Origin: Macrostomum hystrix
Lineage: Eukaryota > Platyhelminthes > Macrostomidae
Direction: 5' to 3'
DNA: 64,000 nucleotides
Assembly: GCA_950097015.1 (NCBI GenBank)
Contig: CATNEN010000039.1
Location: 17,466,501-17,530,500, forward strand
The notes under the pieces were generated by a model. That model did no database searches and was not told where the DNA came from. It was given only the letters and a program-made list of their open reading frames with translations. Below are positions 43,847 through 55,253 of this stretch, one piece after another (position 1 is the stretch's first letter; every line of letters begins with the position of its first letter). Both the position numbers and the translations under genes were made by a program.

Positions 43847-45235
43847 GAATTCAATCTTATTTCTGGCCAAGTCCAAGAAGACACAGTGAGAGTGTACACT
43901 GCTTGAAAAATGTTACCCGCCAGTTTTACAGCAAGGATTTAAAGTGGCCCGAAGCTTACTGCATGACCACTGGAACCCAATATCGCAAGAATAATCCCAT
44001 ACCCTATGCATCGAGAAAACATGTCCTTGCCAGTGTAATTCAGTCTCTCCTTGATAATCTCACAGAATATTTCTTATTGACAATGTCACCTTGATAATCT
44101 CTTATTATTAATACGAGCCTATCATCCAGATAAACTCACTCAGATCATGCCGAAAATCTCTACTTGATAATATCTTCTTGGCAATCTCATTTAGAAAATC
44201 TCTCGTTGATAGTCTCAGCCAGATAATCTCTACTTGACAATGACACCAAAATAATATCGTTCTGAAAATACAAGCAAGTTTTTTTCATCTGTTATTCCTC
44301 GAGAATACCAAACTAAGGAAATTTACTATTGAAAGCTGCTTACAGCAGATAATATTTAATATTTTTATGCGAGATAATATTATCCTCTAAAAAATCCACT
44401 ATTCATATTTTTACACCTCGAGACTCGAACGTTTAAAGTAGAGCTTTGGATGCAACCTTACAAAAATGAATTTAAAAAACACTTTTGTCTTTCGAAAGCG
44501 AACTTTCAAGTGTGCAAGGCGCTTTTCCGCTGCACACATGTGCACGCTTGTACTTGCACACATGCTAGCAGAAGTGAGTTGCTATAGACTTCAAAAATAG
44601 AAAACTTCAAAGCCGGGGATTTACCGCGGTTCAACCCAGGTTTGGCCTTGGAAACGCCGCTCTGGTTTAAATATGAAACTTTTTTAAACCTGTTTATTAG
44701 TGCTGAAATTTTTAAGCGTCATTAAGTTAAAATTATACTAGAAGAATTCGCGTGGCGTCGTGAAGTAATCCTTGGCTTGGTCGTCGTCGAAGGAAAATTT
44801 CGAGTAGGAATCTAAATCAGCTTGTCAAACGAGCTTTAGACTAGGGCAAATATATTTTCAGGGCAACAGCTTTTTGTTGTTTAAGTACGGTCCAATATAA
44901 ATAAGATAGACAATGAACTACAATATTTTACTTAGGCCAAAAAGAAGTAAAAATTATTACTTTTTTACATTTTCAATGCATAAGCAGACTAAGCATATAC
45001 GCGAGTCCATAATACTCATAAAAATTAATAATTAATAATTTAACTAAAGTAATGCATTGTGTCTTGCTCCCCGAATCCCCGACCTTCAACCACAAAGCTA
45101 CCCTTCCTGCTACTCTAAGTGCACCCAATTAGCGCCGTACATTAGCAAGCTCAGCGTGTCAAATATATGTTTATAAAATTAGCCACTTGACAGACTACAA
45201 AAGCGTTAATGGGGCCTGCACCTGTTTATTTCCAG
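43847..45235. other. Intergenic, with a degenerate ttgataatctc repeat
   Basis: About ten diverged copies of a cttgataatctc-like motif lie at 44040-44265. The rest is AT-rich. At 45065-45115 (minus) there is a weak tRNA-like gggtagctttgtggttgaag that I do not call. Confidence 0.45.
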
Positions 45236-46330
45236 GACGCACAAGCCTGATGACGGCCCACGCCAACGACGAAAGCCTTGCAAATGGGCAGCCTCACGAC
45301 TACATGCATCATTCTCTGGAGCTTACCAGTGACAGACACAAAGAAAACTGGCAGCAATGGGCTGCTGAACCTGTCAGGCAGTACAGGCCAGCTCAAACAA
45401 GCTCATCTAGTGCCGAAGCAACCCTGACAGTGCGGGCAGACCAGCTAGGTCTCCTGACAGAGAAGCAAGCCCAGGCATGTTGGATAAATTAATGCACAAC
45501 TGCAGTGATATTGAGCGCTGCATTCTGCTTGGCTGCTTGTTGCACATCTACACACGGACCAGGAACGTTTTCTTGGCTACGAGAGTCGTCTCCGATCGTT
45601 TGGAGACTCGCCTGACGAAGCGTACGCTCTTCGATGGGCGCAGAGCGGATTCTACAGCGAGGGCTTTCGCCGAGTCGTCTGCTGCCACTGCGGTATGCAG
45701 TACGTCCATCCGAGGTCCGAAAATGAAGTTGATCGCAAGAAGTGTCCCAGCCAGAGTGATGAATCGCATAGTTGCGCGCTCTCTTGGCTTCTGAACTTTA
45801 TCGACAATGACGGAGAAGTGAAAGGGGCGTCAAAAGCTGAGCTTTTGAAAAGCTGAGTAGGACGAGTTGAGGCAGCACTGGGAAGCCAGGCTGTGCAACT
45901 CGCCGATTCGTTCGGATACTCGAGAGGATTGGATCTGGCAGTGCTCATCGCAGCGTGTGACCAAACTCCTACTCACCCGAGGGCTGGCGAGCTCATTCAG
46001 TTGAGGACAAACGCTCCTGAGAACAGTTCAACGGAATTTCTTTGGCTGGAAGCCAAGCCGGCAGGACTGATGGACAAGAACGAGCAAGCCTCCTAGCAAG
46101 CTCAGTTGATGGTGGACAACTACAGCGGGCTTCGGCAAGCAGTAATGAAAGCGACCTGTGTCAAATGTGCTCCTGCAGGCGAAGGGATCGAATAACTCTA
46201 CCATGCGCACACCTGAATTAGTTCTGTCATGTCTGCTTGAGTAAAGCTTGCGAGTGCCCCGCTTGCCACTCCGTAATTTTAGGCATGCTCGTTGCTAATA
46301 TATGCCAGTTGATCCCCAAAGATGCAACAT
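45236..46330 (+). pseudogene. IAP-like gene remnant 1: BIR-like + UBA-like + RING
   Basis: IAP proteins bind caspases or signalling partners through BIR domains and act as ubiquitin ligases through a C-terminal RING. An acceptor-like tttatttccag precedes 45236 and a frame encodes MTAHANDESLANG... to a stop at 45492. In another frame, 45575-45790 reads GYESRLRSFG, RWAQSGFYSEG, FRRVVCCHCG, a BIR core lacking the canonical histidine. After an in-frame TGA comes AVQLADSFGYSRGLDLAVLI (45880-45960), UBA-like. At 46153-46300 a RING reads LCQMCSCRRRDRITLPCAH, then LN, TAG, FCHVC and CPAC. At least one frameshift and two stops, one inside the RING, make this copy non-functional unless heavily spliced. 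The same domain order is repeated in the next locus. Confidence 0.65.
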
Positions 46331-46876
46331 TCACTGGTCATCAAAATAAATTGACACAAAAGCGAGTTATTTGCTTTCTCGTTTCATCGTATCTATCCAT
46401 TCATTTACTCAAATGACTCGTTTTGGTGCACATTTTAGTGCAGTGCTCAAATAAATGTTAATATAAAATAATATGTACAAACACGTCAACTGGCCTCTAC
46501 AGATGGCTGTTTAAATGAGCCTTTAGAGAATACGAGAATTAAACATTTTCTGCTTTCCTGTAAGCGAAGAAGGACCTTAAAATGTTGTCAGTGTGTTAAA
46601 AATGTACTTGTACAGTATAGGCTAATGTACATTCATACCATTGCTCATTCCACTCCAGTGTTCATGAGCATTCGTTGAAAAATAAATTGTAATAAAACTT
46701 GTTCATTCTTATACTCGTAGCAGTGTAAACGAGCCTTTAGTTTCCAGAGCTTTCGTGAAATCCCAGCTCCTACGAGTACCTCAGCCTGAATACTTAGGGA
46801 CGCAAGCTTCATATAGAACGCAAGCCTAATTGTCTGTTAAATTAAAAGCAAGAATTTATTAACGATTTGTTCTTAG

Positions 46877-47917
46877 GGATGTCTGCAAAGGCTGTGGCTT
46901 TAGTTTATTCAATTTTGTTTGGAATAAAAGTAGATTTCGCAGATAATATTCAAAGTCAGTGGATGGCCATCAGTCTGCTCCAGTTGGTTGGCTTGTCAGT
47001 AAGCCTTGATTATCTCGCCTTCAAAAGCCGTCAGAAATCATTCTCGGGCATTTTTGACGAGGCGACCGCTCAGCAGCAGGCACAGAACGGATTCTACAGT
47101 AACTCTCTCGGTGGAGCTAGCTGCTTTGTCTGCGGCGCCAGCTCTGTTAAATTGAGCCAAGCTGCAGCTCAGGAGGACTCGAACCATCGACCTGGATGTT
47201 TGCTTCCGCGGCTGCTGCAGCTGTTGCAAAAAAATAGCGCCGTGACGGAAACTGACATTGCGGTGGATTTGGCCAGACTACAAAATACTGTAATGCGACT
47301 TTAGCTGTTTCTGACTGATCAGAAAGTCGCATTTGTTGAATCTTTTGGATTCTCAAAATCCCAAACAATCCTAGGAGCACTTCGCCTGGCCTTTAAAACT
47401 AATTTCAAAGAGAACGGCTGGAAAACTGGTGAGCTGATAGAGATTCTGCAGTCCTTCAACGAGGAGGTCTCCGCTCTGGCTGAAATTGTGTCGAGTCTAC
47501 TAAGCTCCTTGAGTCAGGGCGCTTGTCAAGGCTACAGCATAGGCAGCACAAGGACACAGCCTAATTTAATTCAAAATGAGCCGATTGGCACAACAATCAG
47601 ACCATGCGGCAGGTGAGGGACATCAATTTTTACCTCGTCGTCAACTTGTCTTTTCTCGCTGCTTAATCTGAGCAATTTTTACCTGCTTCAAGCAATAACC
47701 CACAGCGCCTCAGTACAAGCTCCTCAGCTTAGTGTAACCACAAAGCGAACTAATTGAAGGCAGTCCATTTTGCACAATGTGCAAGACGCGGTCGCGCGAT
47801 GTGGTCCTGCTTCCGTGCGCGCACCTCCTGTACTGCCATCAGTGCGTCCTGGGAGCTCAAAGGTGTCCGCAGTGTGGTTCGCACATTTTGGCTGAAAAGA
47901 ACGCATTTCTGACCTGA
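46877..47917 (+). CDS. IAP-like gene 2: BIR-like + UBA-like + RING, two exons
   Basis: After an acceptor-like gtttcttag at about 46876 the frame carries a BIR-like block, SRQKSFSGIFDEA, AQNGFYSNSLGGASCFVCG and NHRPGC; then QKVAFVESFGFSKSQTILGA, UBA-like; then the donor ggcag|gtgagg (exon ends 47612). The next exon begins after ttgaaggcag at 47764, in phase, with SPFCTMCKTRSRDVVLLPCAH, LLYCHQC, CPQCGSHI, and a TGA at 47915-47917 shortly after the RING, as in IAPs. The RING is complete (C3HC4). An in-frame TAG at 47302 separates the BIR and UBA parts. It is either a nonsense mutation or removed by a 33-bp intron (gtaatg...gatcag), which would be very short. The N-terminal start is not found; upstream exons may exist. 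Expected role: E3 ubiquitin ligase in apoptosis or immune signalling. Confidence 0.6.
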
Positions 47918-48345
47918 TAGGGAACTGACGATGCTGTGGCCTCCTAAACCCCACGACGCATACATCATCAGCTGCCGGCTGGGTCAGACTCTTGTGATAA
48001 GTATCAGTTATAAATGGCTTATGGCACCTCCAACCGGGCTTAACCCTTTGAAGATTCCGCTCAAAACGAAACTGGACATGCAAGTGAAGGTAACTGTGTG
48101 GCCTTAGCATATTTTATTACATTATATAGCACAGTAACACAACTGTTCTTCAGAAAAATCTTCAAAGATTTGGGTTTGGGACTTATGATGGAATTAGGAT
48201 GTCTAAGCCTAAAGCAGTAATGGATCTATGCACATTGCTGCCAGTAGAAAGGAAGCAGCAGAAACTTTGGGTTTCACACTTGATTATGCTACCTGCCGTG
48301 CCCCACAACATTTGATACTCGATTCTATTTCTTAATAGGCGAAAT
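47918..48345. other. No recognisable gene
   Basis: 3' flank of the IAP-like gene; nothing recognised. Confidence 0.45.
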
Positions 48346-48429
48346 GTACGAGGCGAAGTGCCAAAGCCGTTATAAATAAATCAATTTCTAGAGATTAGAA
48401 AAACATATTTAAACTTTTGAATTCATCGT

Positions 48430-48850
48430 TTATATTCATCGTTGACATAATGTTCACAGTTGATATAGGTTTCAGTGAGGTAATTAGATTTAGAAATCAG
48501 TTTAATGCACTTTTCTGATGGAGGGCAAAAATTTTCAGAGAAATGTCCTGGCTGTGGATCTACATCTCGTTTCACGTAGGAAATTCATGGTACCAGATCA
48601 CGTCCTAGATCGTTGATCAAGTTAAATACACTCGCTTTATTGCAGTTATCACCCGTGCAGTCTTTGCAATATTTTGTAGAGGTACAGGCGCCGCAACCAT
48701 ATTTCAGTAGCTAAAAAAAGTTTCCACATAAGGCAAAATTTATAGGGCAAACTGTTGCTTTATGATTTCGAATTGATGTGCTAATTAAATTAGTTTAATT
48801 CATTCGGTCGCTCACCACTGGGATAGTCAAATCATTAGGTTGATATTCCA
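48430..48850 (-). pseudogene. Inverted pseudogene copy of the Ly6-like gene
   Basis: 48587-48816 is the reverse complement of 50549-50777 with few differences, covering the intron and the first part of exon 2 of the Ly6-like gene, including CTGDNCN. Upstream, VEYQPNDLTIPV before the gtgagc donor matches the end of exon 1. Downstream the copies diverge but remain related (FCPPSEKCIKLIS against FCNPSEKCIQIVF). The codon for the cysteine after LVP is TGA here, where the other copy has TGC, which truncates it. The exon 1 start is missing because an RT fragment abuts at about 48860. Confidence 0.75.
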
Positions 48851-48857
48851 CTTTCAC

Positions 48858-49690
48858 TTGGTGACTTGGAGTGCCCCGCGCGGAAGCCATGCTGCCATAT
48901 GGGGAGCGGGAGTGCGCTCTGAAAGGTGGACAGCAGGCAATTTTCCAGCAATTTGGCGGCTGGAGAAAGGATCGAGATTGGCCTGTAGGAGGAGCTGCAG
49001 GTAGCATCTTTGTTCCTTTGAGAAGAGGCACTACCTTGGCAGATGTCCAGGTGCTAGGAACGATACTGGTGGTAAGGCTCAGATTGAATAGGCAGCAGAG
49101 GAAGGCAATTCCCATTGGTCCAAGATGCTTCAGGACGATGGGGGAAAGGCCATCCGGTCCGGTGGCTTTGGACGGCGAAGAGCTTTTGATGGCCGACGTG
49201 ACGTCCCTTGGACGTGAGCAGGAAGCCATTGGTGGAGGAAAGCATGTCCCTTTTGAGGCGTCTGTCGTCCGGGGTGGCCGGATGAATTTGATCAAAGAAC
49301 TGCCTGTTGAAGGCCTTGGCAATGCGTTTTGGATCAGTTAAAGAAAGCTCGTCAAAAGGATGCCAGCGGAGCTTTCTTTGTGGCCTTTTCTGCTGAGCTT
49401 CTTGCTGGTTTGCCACAGTTCAGAGACCTGGTGCTTGATGCTGAACTGCTCAAGCTTTTCCCTCCAGTTCGCCCGGCGAAAGTTGGAGCAGATCTGGTTG
49501 ATTTCGTCTTGAATGATGGTGATAGCTTCCGTGCGGGTTATCCGTGCGAATGAGGTCTCTTTGCTTGCAGAGGGTGTCGGCTTCCGGCGGGAAGTGGGGA
49601 CGAAAATTTTGAAGTTTCCCAGCTAGGATGTGGTGCTTAGCTGCTTGAAGGACAGCTTGCCTGAAGGCTTTCTCTCCAGGATGAGGATGC
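48858..49690 (-). pseudogene. Jockey-like reverse transcriptase fragment, cut at both ends
   Basis: The minus strand carries the spacer between endonuclease and RT (QAAKHHILAGKLQNF, FDELSLTDPKRIAKAFNRQF) and RT motifs SPSKATGPDGLSPIVLKHLG, a frame-shifted SYRPISLLSPAAKLLE-like block, and QHGFRAGHS. It stops there, before the catalytic motifs, and joins the Ly6-like pseudogene. At least two frameshifts. No endonuclease or 3' end remains. Confidence 0.75.
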
Positions 49691-49694
49691 GATT

Positions 49695-49835
49695 TGGGAT
49701 CTAAGGTCTGTCTAATGAGATATAGGATCTCGGATGTAGGATCAGCGGCATCCCATATTGGATGTATTTTCTGGGATATGGGATCTGTGGCATAGGATGC
49801 GGGATCTGAGGTGCGGAGGAATCTGAGAAAGAACG
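49695..49835. repeat. Degenerate ggatatgggatct repeats
   Basis: About eight diverged 15-17-bp copies of a ggatatgggatctg-like unit mark the 5' border of the RT fragment. Confidence 0.6.
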
Positions 49836-50315
49836 ATTTGATGTGATTGAAGAAAAGTCACTAGTTTTCGTTAACCTGGCTCTGTCTAAAAAGCCTGTCA
49901 AATATGGGCCCATGGGAAACATACATTCGATGCTTGTAAAGTGCAATGCTTCTTTGTTAGAGAGAAACTCTATAAAGCTAGAAAGATTTCTAATAGTACA
50001 ACACAAAAGTTCATCTCAGAAAAGTCGTGCATGAAAAAAGCAAAGTAGAGCTGAAATTTGCCATAGACAAAAGGCGGGCACCCCTGTGTCAGCCAGCGCT
50101 GCCATAGACCGAGCTGGCTCGGACCTGTACTTTCTGCAGCATATTGAAGGGGCAGCGGCCCGAAACGAAGAATCAAATCCAACAACTGACAACACTCGAC
50201 TAAGCATTCTGGCCGATTCTACTCAGCCGTTGCAAACCTGATCAGCAATTCAACTGCCACCTGCCAGCTAATCGACCAAATCTAACTGGGCTATTCGGAA
50301 TCGAAGCTGGCAATC

Positions 50316-51106
50316 ATGACGACTATGAAGCTGGTTATTGTTTGCGTGTTTCTTGCACTTGGAGGCATCCAGCTGGCTGATTGTATTAAATGTATCTCGT
50401 CGAGGAATTCTAGAGGAGCACCATTTTATGAATATAAGAATGACAAGTACAGTATAGATTGTCAGCAAGCATCTTATTTTTTAGGCAGCGTCACCAAGTG
50501 TTACGTGGATTATGGACCTGAAGGTTCAACTGCGAATAGTGGCGAAGTGGTGAGCGACCGAATGAATTGAACTAATTTAATTAGCATATCAATTCGAAAT
50601 CATAAAGCAACAGTTTTCCTTATAAATTTTGCCCTATGCGGAAACTTTTTTAGCGACTGTATTATGGTTGCGGCGCCTGTACCTCTACAAAATATTGCAA
50701 AGACTGCACGGGTGATAACTGCAATAAAGCGAGTGTATTTAACTTGACCAATGATCTAGAACGTGATCTGGTACCATGCCTTCGCTACGAGATGCCTAAG
50801 GAAGCTAATCTACACGATCTATTCTATCTACGTCCATCTAAAATTTTTTGCAATCCGTCAGAAAAGTGCATTCAAATTGTTTTTAAAAGGGTACGACGGT
50901 ACCCTTGGGTACCTCGTGGGTACGAGGATGTGGACGGGGATGAGGGTTTTAAAACCATCATCGGCTGTAAAAAAGATCTTCAAGGCTATCAAACACGTAA
51001 GTATTCGTTCACACATTTTGAACACTACAAATGTAGACCGAACCCAGAAAATTCTTTTCTAAACCCTTGTGACCCGATTGAATCTCTAGATTGGTCTCTA
51101 AGCTGA
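50316..51106 (+). CDS. Secreted two-domain Ly6/three-finger protein, two exons
   Basis: Exon 1 (50316-50549) starts MTTMKLVIVCVFLALGGIQL, a clear signal peptide, then begins a three-finger fold with CIKCISS and CYVDYGPEG. It ends at donor gtg|gtgagc. The 104-bp intron ends in ttttttag; exon 2 (50654-51106) continues in phase 0 with YGCGACTSTKYCKDCTGDNCN, whose CTGDNCN matches the Ly6 terminal CxxDxCN. A second, more diverged Cys-rich unit follows (VPCLRYEM, FCNPSEKCIQIVFK, IIGCKKDLQ, YKCRPN, NPCD). Total about 228 residues. There is no hydrophobic C-terminal tail, so no GPI anchor is expected; the protein should be secreted. Ly6 proteins bind receptors or form epithelial and neuronal modulators; the target here is unknown. 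A poly(A) signal aataaa lies at 51447-51452. Confidence 0.82.
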
Positions 51107-51446
51107 TTCTGCGACTATTCTGCAAAGTCTCTCTTATTGCGCTTACCGTTTTTTTTTCTATGTCAGCTTATTTCACTTGTCTCGCTAGAAAATTAATGAG
51201 GTCTTAAAAAGCTCGCTGCTTATTTAATGTTTAACTTAATAGACTCTTTCAGCTTTGCTACTCTCTAATATTTCTAACACTTACAGATTATTCAAAAGCA
51301 AATGCACAAAGCCAGACACAACAGCTAATCGATGATTTTTTTACGCAAACCATCCCATATTAATTTTGCAGCGCAACTAATGTTTTATGCATGCGTTTTA
51401 ACTTCAATGGAGCTATTTTTTAGTTGCACAGAGTATTTTAGAGAAC

Positions 51447-51452
51447 AATAAA
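51447..51452 (+). terminator. Poly(A) signal aataaa of the Ly6-like gene
   Basis: A canonical hexamer 341 bp after the stop codon and 40 bp before the Helitron-like terminus at 51491. Position is plausible; use is not shown. Confidence 0.4.
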
Positions 51453-51490
51453 ATAGAATGAAAAATCATTTTTGGTTTTAGTAAATTTCA

Positions 51491-53757
51491 CTAGCAAGTT
51501 TTGCCCCCCTACAGGGAGCAGAAAAGTTTTTAATTCGTCTAGTATATACTTTTTAGCTGCTGTATTTTCAGTTTTTTAAGCTATAATGATCCCCAGTTGA
51601 CAATGATCCCCCAGTTGATGATGATTTAACCCAGTTGATGATGATCACCCAGTTGATGATGATCACCCAGTTGATGATGATCACCCAGTTGATGATGATC
51701 ACCCAGTTGAGAATGATCCCCCAGTTGATAATGATCCCCCATTTGATGATGATCCCCAGTTGACCATGAACACCCATTTGATGATCACTCCCGATTGATG
51801 ATGATCACCCAGCTGACAATGATCCTCCAGTTGCCAATGATCCCCCATTTGATGATGATCCCCAGTTGACCATGATCACCCATTTGATGATGACTCCCAA
51901 TTGATGATGATCACCCAGCTGACAATGATCCCCCAGTTGACAATGATCCCCCAGTTGACAATGATCCCCCAGTTGATAATGATCCCCCAGTTGACAACGA
52001 TCCCCAGTTGACAATGATCACCCAGCTGACAATGATCCCCCAGTTGACAATTATCACCCAGTGGACAATGATTCCCCAGTTGACATTGATCCCCCAGTTG
52101 ACAATGATCCCCCAGTTGACAATGATCCCCCAGTTGATAATGATCCCCCAGTTGACAACGATCCCCAGTTGACAATGATCACCCAGCTGACAATGATCAC
52201 CCAGCTGACAATTATCACCCAGTGGACAATGATTCCCCAGTTGACATTGATCCCCCAGTTGACAATGATCCCCCAGTTGACAATGATCCCCCAGTTGACA
52301 ATGATCAACCAGCTGACAATTATCATCCAGTGGACAATGATTCCCCAGTTGACATTGATCCCCCAGTTGACAATGATCCCCCAGCTGACAATGATCACCC
52401 AGTTGACAATGTTCCCTCAGTTTACAATGATCCCCCAGCTGACATGATCCCCCATTTGATGATGATCACACAGTTGACAATGATTCCCAAGTTGACAATG
52501 ATCCCCCAGTTGATAATGATCACCCAGTCGACAATGATCCCACAGTTGACAATGATCCCCCAGTTCACAATGATCCCCCAGTTCATATTGATCCCCCAGT
52601 TGATGATGATCCCCCAGTTGATGATGATCCTCCAGTTGATGATGATCACCCAGTTGACAATGATCCCCCCGGTTGACCATGAACCCCCAGTTGTCAATGA
52701 TCCCCCAGTTGATGATGCTCTAACCCAGTTGACAATGATGCCCCAGTTCACATTGATCCCCCAGTTGACAATGATTCCCAAGTTGAGAATGATCCCCCAG
52801 TTGACAAGGATTACCCAGCTGACAATGATTCCCCAGTTGACAATGATCCCCCAGTTGACAATGATCCCCCAGTTGACAATGATCCCCCATTTGACAATGA
52901 TCCCCCAGTTGACAATGATCACCCATTTGATGATGACTCCCATTGATGATGATCACCCAGCTGACAATGATCCCCCAGTTGACAATGATCCCCCAGCTGA
53001 CATGATCCCCCATTTGATGATGATCACACAGTTGACAATGATTCCCAAGTTGACAATGATCCCCCAGTTGACAATGATCCCCCAGTTGATAATGATCCCC
53101 CAGCTGACAATGATCAACCAGTCGACAATGATCCCCCAGTTGACAATGATCCCCCAGTTGATAATGATCCCCCAGTTGACAACGATCCCCCAGTTGACAA
53201 TGATCCCCCAGTTCACAATGATCCCCCAGTTCACTTTGATCCCTCAGTTGATGATGATCACCCAGTTGACAATGATCCCCCATTTGATGATGATCCCCCA
53301 GTTGACAATGATCCCCCAGTTGACAATGATCCCCCAGTTGATAATGATCCCCCAGCTGACAATGATCACCCAGTCGACAATGATCCCCCAGTTGACAATG
53401 ATCCCCCAGTTGATAATGATCCCCCAACGATCCCCCAGTTGACAATGATCCCCAGTTCACAATTATCCCCCAGTTCACATTGATCCCCCAGTTCACAATG
53501 ATCCCCCAGTTCACAATGATCCCCCAGTTCACATTGATCCCCCAGTTGATGATAATCCCCCAGTTGATGATGATCACCCAGTTGACAATGATCCCCCAGT
53601 TGACCATGATCCCCCATTTGATGATGATCCCCCAGTTGACAATGATCCCCAAGTTGACAATGATTCCCCAGTTGACAATGATCCCCCAGTCGACAATGAT
53701 CCCCCAGTTGACCATGATCACCCAGTCGACAATGATCGCCCAGCTGACAATGATCAC
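51491..53757 (-). mobile_element. Helitron-like 3' end carrying a 2.2-kb 18-bp minisatellite
   Basis: On the minus strand about 120 units of the same 18-bp satellite as at 33547 (ctgggggatcattgtcaa and variants) are followed by the same 65-bp flank, a hairpin gctccctgtaggggggc (plus coordinates 51503-51519), the same 8-nt spacer aaaacttg, CTAG (51491-51494) and then T. The long peptides readable here in every frame (DNDPPV, PQLTMI, VNWGII repeats) are products of the 18-bp period, not genes. The 5' border is near 53757 and is not precisely defined. Confidence 0.7.
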
Positions 53758-54274
53758 CAGATTAGATAGGAATTGCTATAGAGGTTTTATGCTATGTTTG
53801 ACCCACTGCCAAAAGAAAACGAGAGCATATATTAGTGTGCCACAATCGTCAGATGGTACATGCATTATCGCTCTGTCGCCTGGCGCAAGTGGCACCGATC
53901 CAGCTTATCTATAGACATAGCGGCAGCCTTTGAAAGTCACCCCATACAGGCCTATCTCGACAATGAGGAGATTTTGACGCTTTCCAGCGATGCGAGTTCG
54001 ACCACTTCTCTAGCTCCTACTGCGACTAGAATATATCTCCAGACTAAATTTAAATTGTAAATTTAAATCAGTAAATCACTGAATGTGCACACAAATTTTA
54101 TTTCCTAGCTCTCACTGATCAGTAAAACAGTAAGTATATGTATTGTAAATATGTTATATCTCAAAACTAAACATTCGATTATACAAACCGAACATTTAAC
54201 TTGCTGCACTACTAACGTTTAAATACGAGTAGTATTTCAAGCATGTTAGGTTCTGTACAGTAGATCAAAAAATG

Positions 54275-54385
54275 ACCTTTGCGGACTGGAATCGGACTGT
54301 TGGAATTACACAATTTTTCAATTTTAAAATGCATAAGTAGCTGAAAAAAAGCCTCTTAAGGCGTTTCCAGCAGCTAACTCAAGTA
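54275..54385 (+). repeat. Dispersed repeat, copy 1
   Basis: About 110 bp, beginning cctttgcggactggaatcgg and ending ttccagcagctaactc. It aligns along its length with 55143-55253. Confidence 0.7.
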
Positions 54386-55142
54386 GTTTTTTATGCAACA
54401 TCGTCCTCCTCGTCGCCCTATTGAGGACTCAAAACGTGTGACGTATTTGAGTAAGTCAGTAAGTCCAACGCGGCGGCAGTTCAGAGTTCAATTCCAATTT
54501 CCGTGGCGTAGCGGTAGCGGTCCCAGCGGTAGCGGTCCCAGTGAATTCTGGGTTATTCACTGGGACACACGACAAGCAATGTGGTTAAAGTAAAGGTGCA
54601 GGAGCTCAACGATTGCGGCGAAAACGAAGACAGCGGAGGATAGCAGAGTGGCAGTACAGAAGTGGTGGTGGATAACAGTAATAGCACGCGAACAGTGATA
54701 GTGACGACAGAAAAGTCAGAAAAGTGTCAGAGCTGGGCCAGGGGACAATGAACAAGGCGAGGTGCGGGACGGCGCGGCACGGGGGCGCGGAAAGGAACGG
54801 CGTGGTGGAGCGCGAGCAGGCCTAAAGCCCTTAGTTAAATAACCTAACAAACTGCAGAACAGGGCGATCGATAAATCTAGAATCTGGCCCCAGCCAATGA
54901 GCGTGCAAGCTCACTGGTCTGGGTCGATGACATTGAGACACTAGCAAAAAACAAGTTGGGGCAGCGCGTTGTACTTTGGCGTTTACATACAGTAGCAATG
55001 TAGGAATCATACGAAATTGCAAAAATAATTGAAAACGTAATTATATTAGTCAAACGGCCCAAATTAGTACCTTATAACATTAAACTTCATTGGAGCGCTT
55101 GCAACAAGTGACAACGTCATAAACGGACCGCGGACGCGTCGG

Positions 55143-55253
55143 CCTTTTGCGGACTAAAATCGGACTGTACGAAGTACACATTTTTTCATCTTTTAAATGC
55201 ATTTATAACTGAAATCAAGAACTCTTAAGACGTTTTCAGCAGCTAACTCGATT
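55143..55253 (+). repeat. Dispersed repeat, copy 2
   Basis: Direct copy of 54275-54385, beginning cttttgcggactaaaatcgg and ending ttcagcagctaactc. The copies lie about 870 bp apart, a spacing that would allow solo-element or LTR-like ends, but there is nothing recognisable between them. Confidence 0.7.

Noticed and set aside
43834-43858. ggtacctgagctcgaattc next to the I-type element resembles a cloning polylinker (KpnI-SacI-EcoRI order).
   Set aside because: It has an extra base compared with the common polylinker, lacks other vector sequence, and its first 13 bases recur exactly at the other end of the element as a target duplication.
43531-43899. A 122-residue minus frame starting MYTLTVSSWTW upstream of the I-type element as its ORF1.
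   Set aside because: It starts outside the target duplication and runs out of frame with the endonuclease, so it is a chance frame.
51568-53914. Long frames of NDPPVD, PQLTMI and VNWGII repeats on both strands.
   Set aside because: They follow from an 18-bp satellite, a multiple of three, and are open in most frames.
54486-54560. B-box-like agttcaattcc and gtggcgtagcggtagc as a tRNA gene or SINE.
   Set aside because: The A-box-like motif lies downstream of the B-box, the wrong order for Pol III tRNA promoters.
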